Shown: positions 1-8,928 of the stretch, piece after piece | Numbering within the stretch: position 1 is the stretch's first letter | How the letters are laid out: the number at the start of each line of letters is the position of its first letter | Assembly (NCBI GenBank): GCA_041391665.1 | Contig: JAWKNO010000002.1 | Span: 1,302,001-1,366,000, forward strand | Direction: 5' to 3' | Length of the DNA: 64,000 bases | Source: Bacteroidia bacterium | GTDB lineage: Bacteria; Bacteroidota; Bacteroidia; J057 | Made by a program: the position numbers and the translations under genes | The notes under the pieces: model-generated | What the model was told of the DNA's origin: nothing | What the model saw: the letters and a program-made list of their open reading frames with translations, nothing else | The model's database searches: none

Positions 1-876
1 CCTTTAACTGCGCCCATGTTATCGGCATCCAAGCTGATGAATCCCTTTCTGTTGCGGGATATATGGAAACGGGGTGGAGCGATTGATGCGACAGGGTTAA
101 ATTTTGAGACCTTGATGCATATCAACGAATCCAATATCCTGATTTATCCTGAAGGTGTTCCCGGTATTGGAAAAGGATTTAATAATAAGTACAAACTTCA
201 GCCATTTTCGACATCTATGATCCGTATGGCGATCAAATACCGTACAGACATTATAGGTATTTCGTGTGTAAATGGCGAATATATCAACCCACATTCTTAT
301 AGTGTCCGGCCGATTAATAAATTTATTGAAAAATTAGGCATTCCTTTTCTGCCTGTAGCTTTTATAACACCGTTATTGGTGGTGCAGCCCTGGTTGTTTT
401 ATTATGCATGGCCGGCAAAACTGACGTATGTGAAAGGCAACCGGTATAGTCCCTGGAAAATGGCTGGCAACAGGGATATCGGGGAAGTTTCTAATGAGGA
501 GATTCTTCAAATCAGAGATACTATTCAGGCAGATATGCAGGTAAAACTCGACGAGTCTGTATCCTTATTTGGCAAAAAACCCTACCAATGGAAGGAGTTG
601 GGTAAAAACTTAATCCGCCATTGGCGAAGGCTTCCCTATTGGATCCCTCCCGGGTGGCCGGCATTATTTTCCGAATATGATCGTCGTTATTATAAAGATA
701 AGGAGTTGCCCAGCCGAATCACCTCTGGCTGGTTCAGGTTTTGGTATATTGTCTGGAAAAACCCGATCGTGCTGGCGTACTTCCTCCCGGTAGTGGGATG
801 GGTGCCAATTTTGCTTCGTGGCCTCAAGGGGCGGGAAAAGGTAAAACCCTGGGAAGGGCCAACAAAAGAGCATTGA
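1..876 (+). CDS. 1-acyl-glycerol-3-phosphate acyltransferase-like protein (5' end missing)
   Basis: The reading frame is open from the first base of the window, so the gene starts upstream; the ATG at 16 is internal. The visible part contains the IYPEGVPG block typical of the PlsC/LPLAT acyltransferase superfamily (block III, glycerophosphate binding). The catalytic HX4D motif would lie before the window. The C-terminal part is rich in Trp, Tyr and Pro and has a hydrophobic stretch (around IVWKNPIVLAYFLPVVGW) that may contact the inner membrane. By family it would transfer an acyl chain to a lysophospholipid or related alcohol at the cytoplasmic membrane face; the true substrate cannot be read here. 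The long C-terminal extension after the acyltransferase core is typical of Bacteroidota LPLAT proteins rather than short PlsC. Confidence 0.72.
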   Translation, partial: PLTAPMLSASKLMNPFLLRDIWKRGGAIDATGLNFETLMHINESNILIYPEGVPGIGKGFNNKYKLQPFSTSMIRMAIKYRTDIIGISCVNGEYINPHSYSVRPINKFIEKLGIPFLPVAFITPLLVVQPWLFYYAWPAKLTYVKGNRYSPWKMAGNRDIGEVSNEEILQIRDTIQADMQVKLDESVSLFGKKPYQWKELGKNLIRHWRRLPYWIPPGWPALFSEYDRRYYKDKELPSRITSGWFRFWYIVWKNPIVLAYFLPVVGWVPILLRGLKGREKVKPWEGPTKEH

Positions 877-1003
877 ATAATCGTTATGAAATATAACAGT
901 GTTAGAGGGCAAAATTAACTAAACCTTTTCGCTTAAACCACATAACTTGCGGGCGACCGGGAAGAGTAGGGGAGTAAATACATAAACTGATAAATTATCA
1001 TCT

Positions 1004-1999
1004 GTGAACGAAATTCAATTATACCCACTTAGCTTTAAAACGATTTTTAAGGACAAACTCTGGGGTGGACAAAAGATAAGGACCATACTGGGGAAAGAAT
1101 TTGCGCCCTTGCCAAACTGTGGTGAAACCTGGGAGATATCGGGAGTAGCCGGCAATGTTTCTGTGGTAAAAAATGGCCCTCTTGAGGGAAAAAACCTTAC
1201 CGAACTAATTGAATCTTTCCAAGGCCGGCTAATGGGGCAGCGGGTGTATGAGAAATTTGGCAATGAGTTCCCGCTTTTGGTCAAATTCATCGATGCAAAT
1301 GATGATCTGTCGATTCAGGTGCACCCCGATGATGAACTTGCAAAGGCCCGGCACAATTCTTTCGGAAAAACTGAAATGTGGTACATTTTCCAGGCAGATG
1401 AAGGATCAGGGCTAATAGCGGGATTCAACCGGCCTCTGACCAGGGAGCTTTATGAGATCTACTTTGAGAGTGGTCGTATCATGGAGATATTAAACCATGA
1501 GAAGGTAACACCGGGAGATGTGTTTTTCCTTCCGGCGGGCAGAGTACACACCATTGGAAAGGGTTTATTGCTGGCTGAAATTCAGCAAACTTCAGATATT
1601 ACCTACAGGATTTACGACTTTGACCGGCGTGATGATGCCGGAAATCTGCGCGAACTCCACGTGGAAGAAGCGCTCGATGCGATTGACTACAATTTTTACA
1701 GAGAATACAAAACAAACTATCCCAAAGTTAAAAATGAGGCGGTTACAATCGTTTCGTCTCCCTATTTTTCCACGCAGAAAATCGAAGCGGATCAGCCTTT
1801 GCGCAGGGATTATTCGGGCATTGATTCTTTTGTGATTTTTGTTTGCGTTGGTGGAAGCCTGATAATCAAAGATCAGCTAGGCAATCAACTGCCTCTTCAA
1901 TTGGGGGAAACCTGTCTGCTTCCAGCTGCGATCGATTATGTGGAGTTGATTCCTAATGGGGAATACACACTTCTTGAAGCCTGGGTTCCGGTTTCCTGA
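1004..1999 (+). CDS. manA: Class I mannose-6-phosphate isomerase
   Basis: Interconverts mannose 6-phosphate and fructose 6-phosphate in the cytoplasm, linking mannose use and GDP-mannose supply to glycolysis. The 331-residue cupin protein shows the zinc ligands of type I enzymes: Q105 and H107 in QVHPDD, E124 in KTEMW and H182 in the RVHTIGKG segment. LWGGQKI near the N-terminus is typical of the short bacterial form. Translation appears to start at a GTG; no in-frame ATG gives a complete N-terminus. The gene ends one base from the convergent oxidoreductase gene, leaving no room for separate terminators. Confidence 0.92.
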   Translation: MNEIQLYPLSFKTIFKDKLWGGQKIRTILGKEFAPLPNCGETWEISGVAGNVSVVKNGPLEGKNLTELIESFQGRLMGQRVYEKFGNEFPLLVKFIDANDDLSIQVHPDDELAKARHNSFGKTEMWYIFQADEGSGLIAGFNRPLTRELYEIYFESGRIMEILNHEKVTPGDVFFLPAGRVHTIGKGLLLAEIQQTSDITYRIYDFDRRDDAGNLRELHVEEALDAIDYNFYREYKTNYPKVKNEAVTIVSSPYFSTQKIEADQPLRRDYSGIDSFVIFVCVGGSLIIKDQLGNQLPLQLGETCLLPAAIDYVELIPNGEYTLLEAWVPVS

Positions 2000-2000
2000 C

Positions 2001-3011
2001 CTATGCCCCCGCTTTTTTCAACACATCAGCAATTTTCACAGCTTTACCACCTTTCGCTTTACTGATATCGGCAGCAGTCATAAATGCGTAGATTTCCAAT
2101 GTTTCTTCTTTTGAAACCGGGGGAATACCCGATTTGAAGAACTTGACGATTTCCACCACCAGGTGTTCATAACCTTCATAAAGCCCGGCAGCCGCAACGC
2201 CGGTGGTACCATAAGCCGTTCCGCCATATGTCTGGTGCCCTTCCCGGATGCCCCTGAATGTGCCTATTCTTCCATCAGCCCATTCGCCTACCACTACATC
2301 CATACCATTTCCTGCTGTACGCCTGACCGTTTTGCAGCCTTTACCCATCAGCGTGAAAAGTGACTCGATGCCGTGAATGCCATACCAGTAAAAATCAGGA
2401 TGGGTAGGTTCCAGTTTGGAAGGAGAAAAAGTATCAGCACCTATAATTTTACCGATTTTATTTCCGGAAGCTGCTTCCTGGGTAGTAGGGGAAAAACGGA
2501 GCGAAGAACAACTAAACATCGGTACATTGTACTTTTCAGCTGCTGCAAAAATTTTAATCACGTCCTCCAGTGAAGCGGCAACGGGTTTGTCTATAAAAAC
2601 AGGTTTACCCGCTTCAAAAACCTTCATCGCCTGTGCCAGATGCGGACGGCCATCATTGGTTTCCAACAATACAAAATCTACATTTTCCAGCAGTGATTCG
2701 ATAGAGGGAGAAATGGTTACCCCCAATGCTTTCATATCCTCTGTATAACCCGGAATTCTGCTTACACTTGATTCTATGTCTGCACTGCCCTGCGGAAAAG
2801 CATGCGTTATCCGAAACCCTGACAAAGGAGACCCTTCTGTAGCCTGATTGATGATTTTTGAAAAAGCGACACTGTGAGAAGTATCCAGTCCGATAACCCC
2901 GATGGTTTTATCCTTCACACGATCCATGGCGTTACTAGTCAATAAATACGGACCCAGGCCGAGAGCCACACTGGTCGAAACCGAAGATTTGATGAATTTG
3001 CGCCGGTCCAT
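2001..3011 (-). CDS. Tat-exported Gfo/Idh/MocA family protein with an atypical nucleotide loop
   Basis: A 336-residue protein with an N-terminal twin-arginine signal (RRKFIK followed by a hydrophobic stretch), so it is probably exported folded. The Rossmann part (residues about 35-150) carries the FIDKPVAAS segment that matches the conserved EKP-type lysine motif of the Gfo/Idh/MocA family. The usual GxGxxG cofactor loop is replaced by GVIGLDTSH, so NAD(P) binding by the normal route is uncertain. It is the last gene of the aldolase operon, 9 bp after the aldolase stop codon. A role in oxidising or epimerising a sugar is inferred from family and context; the substrate is unknown. Confidence 0.8.
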   Translation of the reverse strand: MDRRKFIKSSVSTSVALGLGPYLLTSNAMDRVKDKTIGVIGLDTSHSVAFSKIINQATEGSPLSGFRITHAFPQGSADIESSVSRIPGYTEDMKALGVTISPSIESLLENVDFVLLETNDGRPHLAQAMKVFEAGKPVFIDKPVAASLEDVIKIFAAAEKYNVPMFSCSSLRFSPTTQEAASGNKIGKIIGADTFSPSKLEPTHPDFYWYGIHGIESLFTLMGKGCKTVRRTAGNGMDVVVGEWADGRIGTFRGIREGHQTYGGTAYGTTGVAAAGLYEGYEHLVVEIVKFFKSGIPPVSKEETLEIYAFMTAADISKAKGGKAVKIADVLKKAGA

Positions 3012-3020
3012 GGCAAAAAT

Positions 3021-4031
3021 TTAGGCGGTGATAGATTTAATAAATGCACTTCCTTTTCCCTGTCCCCCCAGTATAGCAATTTTTTCAGCAACAACGGGAA
3101 TATATTTCTGAGAAACAAAGGAGGACACACCATTGTCCATCACGGAATTTTTCCAGTCTTTATGTTTCCTGTCAAACTTTTCAGAAAATTCGGTATAATA
3201 ACTTTTGGCAGCCATAGAGCGGATGTACAACGATTCGGAAGACCAGTTGACTTTTGTTACGCCGCATTGGGAAGCCGCCCGTAATTTTTCTTCTGGAAGT
3301 CCGGTGGAACCATGAAGCGCGATGCCGATATTTCTGCCGGTAAGCGTCTTTAGCAGGCGAATATTTTTTTCTATCGTGCCCGTATGAAATCCTGCATATC
3401 CGTCATCGGAAGTAAAGCCATGTTGTGTGCCAACACCAGGAGCCCAAAGCGCTATTTTGCCGGGGTAAGCAGCTTCAACTGATCCTATTAGTTTTTTAGT
3501 TTCTTCCGGTGGGGTAATGCGATCATCTACGGCGGACTCCATTTCCAGCGTTACATCAACGCCTGCGTCTTCAGCGAGTCTGCAAAGGCGGATCATGGTA
3601 TCAATATTTTCATCTTCCGACATATCAGATGCATCAAGTGAAATGGATGATGCGCAAAGTGTAACCCGTTGATCGTGAAAATGGGTCGTAATGCCCTGTA
3701 TAGCCGCCCGTAAAATATCCAGGGTCTCCGGACCTTTAATATGGTCTGTGTGATAGATCACCGGGACATGGAAATATTTTTCACTATTGGCTAATACCAT
3801 CAGATCAGAAAGATAACGTGCCACACCCAAAACAGGATCTCCTGCCCCATAGCTATGGCCCTTTATTTGCCACAGGCTTGTTTCTATGATGATGGGCGCG
3901 TCAGCTATTCTTGCTGCTTCCAAAGCGTCGGTGGTAGCTGCATGGCTGTCTGCATTTACCGCCAGTACTGCATAGGAGTTGTTAAAGGCGTGTCCGAGCA
4001 ATTGGCGGGTCTGAAATGGAGATAACAGCAT
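3021..4031 (-). CDS. Class II (zinc) aldolase, ketose-bisphosphate aldolase family
   Basis: A TIM-barrel aldolase of 336 residues. It has the metal-binding HTDH motif (H94, D96, H97), an ASSISLDAS segment followed by ENI as in the family signature, a GTQHG motif and LHGSTGLP, all landmarks of the FbaA/KbaY/GatY group. Known members split fructose-1,6-, tagatose-1,6- or deoxyketogluconate phosphates. Its place between an aldehyde dehydrogenase and an exported oxidoreductase under a GntR regulator argues for a dedicated catabolic substrate rather than glycolytic fructose bisphosphate. The exact substrate cannot be told from sequence. Confidence 0.85.
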   Translation of the reverse strand: MLLSPFQTRQLLGHAFNNSYAVLAVNADSHAATTDALEAARIADAPIIIETSLWQIKGHSYGAGDPVLGVARYLSDLMVLANSEKYFHVPVIYHTDHIKGPETLDILRAAIQGITTHFHDQRVTLCASSISLDASDMSEDENIDTMIRLCRLAEDAGVDVTLEMESAVDDRITPPEETKKLIGSVEAAYPGKIALWAPGVGTQHGFTSDDGYAGFHTGTIEKNIRLLKTLTGRNIGIALHGSTGLPEEKLRAASQCGVTKVNWSSESLYIRSMAAKSYYTEFSEKFDRKHKDWKNSVMDNGVSSFVSQKYIPVVAEKIAILGGQGKGSAFIKSITA

Positions 4032-4059
4032 ATTGAATTACTTTTATGGGTAATGAGGA

Positions 4060-5535
4060 CTAGGAGAGGGATTCTACTTTAATATGTTTGGTTTTGAGGT
4101 ACTCAAAAATGGCGCGTCGCGATAGCTCTACCCCAATGCCACTATCTTTCCAGCCCTGATATGGGCCGTAAGTGGTATTTACTGCGCCGTTATTGACACA
4201 TACGGTTCCGGATTCCAGAGCCATAGTGAGTTTCATGGTTGTTGCATAGTCGCGGGTAAATACATAAGCGCATAACCCATAATCGCTATCATTCGCTTTA
4301 TCAATCGCTTCTTCCAGCGTGGAAAAAGTATCTATGGGAATGACCGGGCCAAAAGTCTCTTCATTCATGACCTTCATGCTTTTATTTACTTCAGTCAGTA
4401 CTGTAGGCAAATAATAATGGCCTTTCGCATATTGTACTCCGTCAGGCTTTTTCCCCCCGGTAATGAGTAGTGCGCCTTTATTTAAAGCGTCTTGCACATG
4501 ATGCATCACTTTATCAAGGGTTGCTGCGGTCGTCATCGGACCGAGATCGCATGTGCTTTCTGTTGTACCATTTCCAATGGATAGGGCCAGTGCCTTTTGT
4601 TTGATTTTTTCGACAAGTGCATCGAAAACTGATCGGTGGGCATAAACGCGATTGACAGAACTACAGGATTGGCCCATATTCCGAAACCCTTTATACGCGA
4701 TGACCTCTGCTGCATTGTCCAGATCTGCATCAGCACATACAATGGCGGGGCAGTGACCGCCTAATTCCAGTGAAACCTTTTTCAATTGGGCAGACGCTGC
4801 CCGCATGATTAATTTCCCCGTTAGCGTAGAGCCTGTCATCGCAATTTTTACCACCCCCGGATGGCTTACCAAGGCTGCTCCCACTTCTCCTTTTCCTGTT
4901 ATTACCTGTATGACTCCGGCAGGGATGCCTCCTTCCGTAAGCGCCATGCAAAATGCCATAGGAGACAATGGGGTAATCTCAGTTGGTTTTACGACAGTTG
5001 TGCAGCCTGTTGCGAGCGCCGGGCCGAGTTTCCAACTGAGAAGGCTTACGGGATAATTCCATGGTGTGATCAAGCCGCATACCCCTAAGGGCTGGTAAAC
5101 AACCCAGGATTGCAGGTTGTTTTTTTCTGTCGAATTTGTATAACCTTCCACTCGTACGGCTTCACCGGCATAATAGTCAATCAGATCACAGGACGCGGTA
5201 ATTTCACTTCGGGACTGTGCAAAGGGTTTTCCCTGTTCCAGCGCCATAAGCCCTCCGATCATATCTGCCTGTGTGCGGACATGAGCGGTCGCTTTCCGGA
5301 TAATTTTTTCTCTTTCATATCCTGTAAGCGATGACCAACTCCCAAAAGCATGACGGGCTCCTGAGACTGCCTCATCGACATCCTCAGGAGTAGCAGATAC
5401 CATCCGGGCAATGACTTCGCCTGTCGCAGGAGATTTTATCGTTTCCCAGCGCGATATGGTAGGGTAGTGGGGTTTTCCATTGATAAACATTCCCCAATCT
5501 TTCCCGGTAAGTGCTTCAATTAGTTCTTCGTTCAT
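4060..5535 (-). CDS. NAD(P)-dependent aldehyde dehydrogenase (ALDH superfamily)
   Basis: Oxidises an aldehyde to the acid in the cytoplasm. The protein shows the general base motif LELGGHCP, the catalytic cysteine in NMGQSC (about residue 290) and the EETFGPV segment, in a standard length of about 491 residues. I chose the ATG at 5535 (MNEELIE); an in-frame ATG at 5559 would overlap the preceding dehydrogenase gene by 22 bp. The Cys context GQSCSS resembles the hydrolytic (CoA-independent) ALDHs such as glycolaldehyde, lactaldehyde or succinate-semialdehyde dehydrogenases. With the upstream alcohol dehydrogenase it could take an alcohol through its aldehyde to a carboxylate. Confidence 0.9.
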   Translation of the reverse strand: MNEELIEALTGKDWGMFINGKPHYPTISRWETIKSPATGEVIARMVSATPEDVDEAVSGARHAFGSWSSLTGYEREKIIRKATAHVRTQADMIGGLMALEQGKPFAQSRSEITASCDLIDYYAGEAVRVEGYTNSTEKNNLQSWVVYQPLGVCGLITPWNYPVSLLSWKLGPALATGCTTVVKPTEITPLSPMAFCMALTEGGIPAGVIQVITGKGEVGAALVSHPGVVKIAMTGSTLTGKLIMRAASAQLKKVSLELGGHCPAIVCADADLDNAAEVIAYKGFRNMGQSCSSVNRVYAHRSVFDALVEKIKQKALALSIGNGTTESTCDLGPMTTAATLDKVMHHVQDALNKGALLITGGKKPDGVQYAKGHYYLPTVLTEVNKSMKVMNEETFGPVIPIDTFSTLEEAIDKANDSDYGLCAYVFTRDYATTMKLTMALESGTVCVNNGAVNTTYGPYQGWKDSGIGVELSRRAIFEYLKTKHIKVESLS

Positions 5536-5537
5536 AG

Positions 5538-6584
5538 CTACAATTGTGGGTTGATGCATACTTTAAGTGCCTCTCCTGACTCCATCATGGTGAAGGATTC
5601 GTGAATCCTCTCAAGGGGCAATACATGAGTGATAAACTTATCGGCGGGAAAACGACCGCTTTGAATCATCTGATATGCGGCCTGAAAATCACTGATTTTT
5701 TCAGAGTAGGATCCACTGATAATTAACTCCTTATAGTGGAGTTGATTGGTATTTAATACTGCCGTGGGATTGGATTTTGGCAATCCTCCAAAAAACTCCA
5801 CCCTTGCCGCTTTCCCTGCTATTTCGAGTGCATCTGCCTGCGCGGCGGCACTGCTTACCGCCACAATCACAACGTCAAACCCATCGCCATCAGTAACGTC
5901 AAGGGATGCCTGCAAATGCGCCCCATCTTTTGTACTGAGAATGGTCCCGTCAATATCAAACCGTTTCATCATGTCCAGTCTCTTTTGATTGATGTCAATC
6001 ATGTAAACAGACTGTGCTCCCTGAAGGCGGGCAAGTACTGCATGCATCGCGCCGATGGGGCCTGAACCAATGACGGCAACCTGGTCTTTCAGACCAATGC
6101 CCAGATGCGTATGCGCATGGGTAACACAACCCAGGGGTTCTGCCAGGCTCATCTGTTCGGAGGTTTGGTCAGATGTCACCTTAAACAGGCTTTTTCTTCG
6201 AATGGCTTTTTCCGGTACTACTACATAGGGTGCAAAGGCGCCATCGTGATGGTAAGACATGGTCGTCCGGTTATTACACAGATTCTCTCTTCCACTTCGA
6301 CAAAATTTGCACTCTCCGCAGGATAGGACAATATACATTACCACCCGGTCGCCTTTGCGAAATTCAGCGGCAGGATTTCTGGATTCGAGGACTGTTCCAC
6401 AAAATTCATGTCCGAGAATTCGCGGCGGAGCAATTTTTTTATCGCCATTTCTGAAGGTACGCAGGTCAGTTCCGCAGACACTACATGCTTCAATGCTAAG
6501 GAGGATTTCGCCCTCCCTGATTGCAGGGACATCTACCTGGCTAACCCGGATATCTTCTTTTCCATAATACATCGCAGCTTTCAT
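5538..6584 (-). CDS. Zinc-dependent medium-chain alcohol/polyol dehydrogenase
   Basis: An MDR-superfamily dehydrogenase related to threonine, sorbitol and polyol dehydrogenases. Numbering from the ATG at 6584, catalytic zinc ligands are C37 and the H59-E60 pair in GHE; structural zinc cysteines are C89, C92, C95 and C103; the NAD loop is GSGPIG. I prefer this start because MKAAMYYGK is the canonical family N-terminus; an ATG at 6608 adds eight residues. It follows the GntR gene and is followed within 3 bp by the aldehyde dehydrogenase, so all are probably one transcript. It likely oxidises a sugar or polyol; the specific substrate is not evident. Confidence 0.9.
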   Translation of the reverse strand: MKAAMYYGKEDIRVSQVDVPAIREGEILLSIEACSVCGTDLRTFRNGDKKIAPPRILGHEFCGTVLESRNPAAEFRKGDRVVMYIVLSCGECKFCRSGRENLCNNRTTMSYHHDGAFAPYVVVPEKAIRRKSLFKVTSDQTSEQMSLAEPLGCVTHAHTHLGIGLKDQVAVIGSGPIGAMHAVLARLQGAQSVYMIDINQKRLDMMKRFDIDGTILSTKDGAHLQASLDVTDGDGFDVVIVAVSSAAAQADALEIAGKAARVEFFGGLPKSNPTAVLNTNQLHYKELIISGSYSEKISDFQAAYQMIQSGRFPADKFITHVLPLERIHESFTMMESGEALKVCINPQL

Positions 6585-6614
6585 ATGATTTATTTTTAAT
6601 AGGGTCAAAGGTCA

Positions 6615-7340
6615 TCATTTGCCCGAATTTCCGGAAGAATTGCTCATCGCGTACTTTTCGGTATTACAAAACAATAAGCTATAAAGTTGAAGATAGGGCC
6701 TGTTGGTATAGTACTTCCTCACGATTTTTAACAAAGGAGTCTTCTCTGGGACAGAGAGCCAGTGGGATTCTTCCTCTGTAGCTGAAAAAGCCCTGATTTC
6801 CTGATCCATACCTGTGATTTCTATTTGATATTGTTTGCCCAAAAATTCGAAGAACGAGGCAGTTACCTGAAATCGTTTGGAAAAACCAGGAAGATTCAGA
6901 TTGGGGACGAATGTTTTTTCCAGCATGATAGGGGAACCATCAAGCAGCCGCACACGTGAAAAATAAACGCATCCTGCGTTGTTTTCCATTTCCGAAAGTT
7001 CTGAAAAAAAATTGTCCGGCCATGGCCCCAGGGTTGGCACATGTACGGACAAGGTGGAGATTTTGTCAGCATTTACTGAGGCTGAAAATCCCTGAAAGGA
7101 AAGAATATTGAGCGCCCGGCTTTTCGATTTGACGATACTGCCTTTGCCCTTTTGTTTGAATATATAACCTTCGGTTTCCAGTTGACTTAACGCCTGCCTT
7201 ACCGTTGATCTGGCGAGATTTGCTGTGGCGCAAAGCTCGTTTTCAGAAGGTAATACACTCCCGATTTCATACACACCAGAAAGGATCTCTCTTTTAAGTC
7301 TGTTGTAGAGAACCTGATATTGCAGGGTACGCTCTGTCAT
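6615..7340 (-). CDS. GntR-family regulator with UTRA ligand domain (HutC subfamily)
   Basis: First gene of the minus-strand catabolic operon. Residues 1-75 form the GntR winged helix (LPSENEL, ARSTVRQAL, GYIFKQKGKGS). The rest matches a UTRA effector-binding domain, which in this family senses a sugar, sugar phosphate or amino acid derivative and releases DNA. The promoter just upstream contains a perfect 20-bp palindrome between the -33 region and a TATATTTG -7 element, so the protein probably represses its own operon until the pathway substrate or an intermediate appears. The regulatory role is inferred. Confidence 0.88.
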   Translation of the reverse strand: MTERTLQYQVLYNRLKREILSGVYEIGSVLPSENELCATANLARSTVRQALSQLETEGYIFKQKGKGSIVKSKSRALNILSFQGFSASVNADKISTLSVHVPTLGPWPDNFFSELSEMENNAGCVYFSRVRLLDGSPIMLEKTFVPNLNLPGFSKRFQVTASFFEFLGKQYQIEITGMDQEIRAFSATEEESHWLSVPEKTPLLKIVRKYYTNRPYLQLYSLLFCNTEKYAMSNSSGNSGK

Positions 7341-7366
7341 TTGGTTTACTTAGCAAACCAAATATA
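7341..7366 (-). promoter_or_regulatory. Promoter -7 element and start-proximal inverted repeat of the GntR operon
   Basis: On the minus strand TATATTTG (7366 to 7359) matches the Bacteroidota -7 consensus TAnnTTTG exactly and lies 18 bp before the GntR start codon, implying a very short leader. An inverted repeat TTGGTTT-N7-AAACCAA (7341-7361) overlaps it and touches the start codon, so it may be a second operator half or a leader hairpin. The -7 match is direct; activity is inferred. Confidence 0.6.
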
Positions 7367-7373
7367 CGAAGCA

Positions 7374-7393
7374 CAACTTGTACGTACAAGTTG
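7374..7393. promoter_or_regulatory. Perfect 20-bp palindrome, likely GntR operator
   Basis: CAACTTGTAC is followed immediately by its exact reverse complement, a 20-bp perfect palindrome with core TTGTACGTACAA. It lies just upstream of the TATATTTG -7 element, in the spacer and over the expected -33 region (a TTG within it is 20 nt from the -7 box). GntR/HutC regulators bind short palindromes centred on GT-N-AC-like cores, so this is the natural binding site of the adjacent regulator. Confidence 0.7.
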
Positions 7394-7417
7394 GAAATAA
7401 AGTCACCTGAAAAAATA

Positions 7418-8794
7418 CTACACCGTCTGTAGGAGGGTAGTGAAGTCAGTAGCACTGATACTCGTGTTTTCCGGAGTGATGATTTCATTCAGTTTTCTGA
7501 ACAGCTTATCATCAGAAACACGTTTAACATGCATCCTGAGGAGCTCTTCATTCTGAAGGGTATAGTTTACCAGATCATCCATTCGTTTATCATCATTTAG
7601 CTCTTCCATATGGGCATAGCGCTTTTTGATGTAAACTTTAATTTCTTCCTTCAACTCTTCTTCCTGTACTTTAGTTTCAGGATACAGTTCATTGACTTTA
7701 TTGACGATGAGGGTCCAGTTCAATGACTTCAGCATCTCGGGCATTTCCTTATTGATATCCTCTTCTGTGGCGTCCTTATTGGATTTGAGCAGCCATTTTT
7801 TCAGGAATTCTTCGGGGAATGAAAGCCCGTTGGAAGCGACCAGTTCTTTTTGTAATTGATTTTGCAGGTACCAGTCTCTGGATTCTTCCATTTCATTTTT
7901 GAGTTGCTCCGCCAATTTTGCACGGAAAGCAGCTTCTTCAGTGTAAGAATCAGGATCTGCCCAACCATTGGAAGTTGCGACTTTTTTAAAGAAGTCTTCG
8001 TTAAGTTCAGCTTTAGCCAGACGGTTGATCCGTTTGATTTCAAACTGAAACGATTTTCCCTTCAGTTCTTCCAGTTGGTCAGGTTCAATAAAAAGAATTT
8101 CACCTACCTTTTCCTCTGTAGCAGCAATTGAGAAAATATCAAGGGGAAGGATTTCACCAATACCTTTATCGATAAAAGGGAGGAAAATATCGTGATTTTC
8201 CACTCGCTCAGGGTTTAGTGCCACCATTTTCTCAAAACCTTCCTCTGCAACGGCGCCATTGGCATCAACTTCCTGAAGTTTTCCATAGACAACGTCCTTT
8301 TCTGCAACGATTTCAGGGTTTGAAACATCGGCAAAGCGGTCCTGGAATTTTTCGATTTCGGTATTGATAAACAAATCGTCTACCTCAATTTCGTATTTTT
8401 TTACCTCTTGGGAGATCGCTGTATTCAATTCAAAATCAGGAGCCAGACCTACTTCAAATACAATTTGCACGTCTTTTTCACAATTAACGTCGAAGTCCTC
8501 TTCCTGAAGCTCTTCTTTTACAAGCGGCTCGCCCAGGACATTGAGTTTTTGCTCACTGATATAATCAGAAAGGCTATCAGAGATTGCCTTGGTTACCTCG
8601 TCAATAACGACCGATTTCCCAACCATTTTCCGAACCATACCAATGGGCACTTTTCCGGGACGAAAACCCGGAACAGAAGCTTTTTTGGACTGACGTTTTA
8701 ACTCTTCTTCTACTTTGCCTTTGTAGTCTTCCGAAAGCAGGTGGATTTTGATCTCTGAGGTAAGATCACCGGTTTTTTCCAGCGTAATGTTCAA
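7418..8794 (-). CDS. tig: Trigger factor, ribosome-associated chaperone
   Basis: Binds the ribosome at the peptide exit tunnel and shields nascent chains. The N-terminal domain carries the ribosome-binding signature GFRPGKVP at residues 43-50, the hallmark of the family (GFRxGxxP). The middle region is divergent from FKBP-type prolyl isomerases, as is common in Bacteroidota trigger factors, and the long acidic and helical C-terminal part fits the chaperone arms. At 458 residues it has normal length. It is downstream of, and probably cotranscribed with, the tRNA-Leu gene from the promoter at 8929-8936. No clpP or clpX follows it, unlike the common tig-clpP-clpX arrangement. Confidence 0.93.
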   Translation of the reverse strand: MNITLEKTGDLTSEIKIHLLSEDYKGKVEEELKRQSKKASVPGFRPGKVPIGMVRKMVGKSVVIDEVTKAISDSLSDYISEQKLNVLGEPLVKEELQEEDFDVNCEKDVQIVFEVGLAPDFELNTAISQEVKKYEIEVDDLFINTEIEKFQDRFADVSNPEIVAEKDVVYGKLQEVDANGAVAEEGFEKMVALNPERVENHDIFLPFIDKGIGEILPLDIFSIAATEEKVGEILFIEPDQLEELKGKSFQFEIKRINRLAKAELNEDFFKKVATSNGWADPDSYTEEAAFRAKLAEQLKNEMEESRDWYLQNQLQKELVASNGLSFPEEFLKKWLLKSNKDATEEDINKEMPEMLKSLNWTLIVNKVNELYPETKVQEEELKEEIKVYIKKRYAHMEELNDDKRMDDLVNYTLQNEELLRMHVKRVSDDKLFRKLNEIITPENTSISATDFTTLLQTV

Positions 8795-8825
8795 GGTATT
8801 ATATCTTTTTATCTTTAAAAGGAAG

Positions 8826-8907
8826 TGCGGATGAAGGGACTCGAACCCCCACGCCTTGCGGCACCAGATCCTAAATCTGGCGCGTCTACCAATTTCGCCA
8901 CATCCGC
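8826..8907 (-). tRNA. tRNA-Leu (anticodon TAG)
   Basis: An 82-nt class II tRNA on the minus strand. The acceptor arms GCGGATG and CATCCGC pair perfectly, discriminator base A. The anticodon stem CCAGA/TCTGG closes the loop TTTAGGA, giving anticodon TAG (reads CUA and relatives). A long variable arm (TGCCGCAAGGCGT) and the TTCGAGTCC T-loop sequence support leucine identity. The CCA end is not encoded. Confidence 0.96.
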
Positions 8908-8928
8908 ATCTTTCAGAATTTCAGCCGA

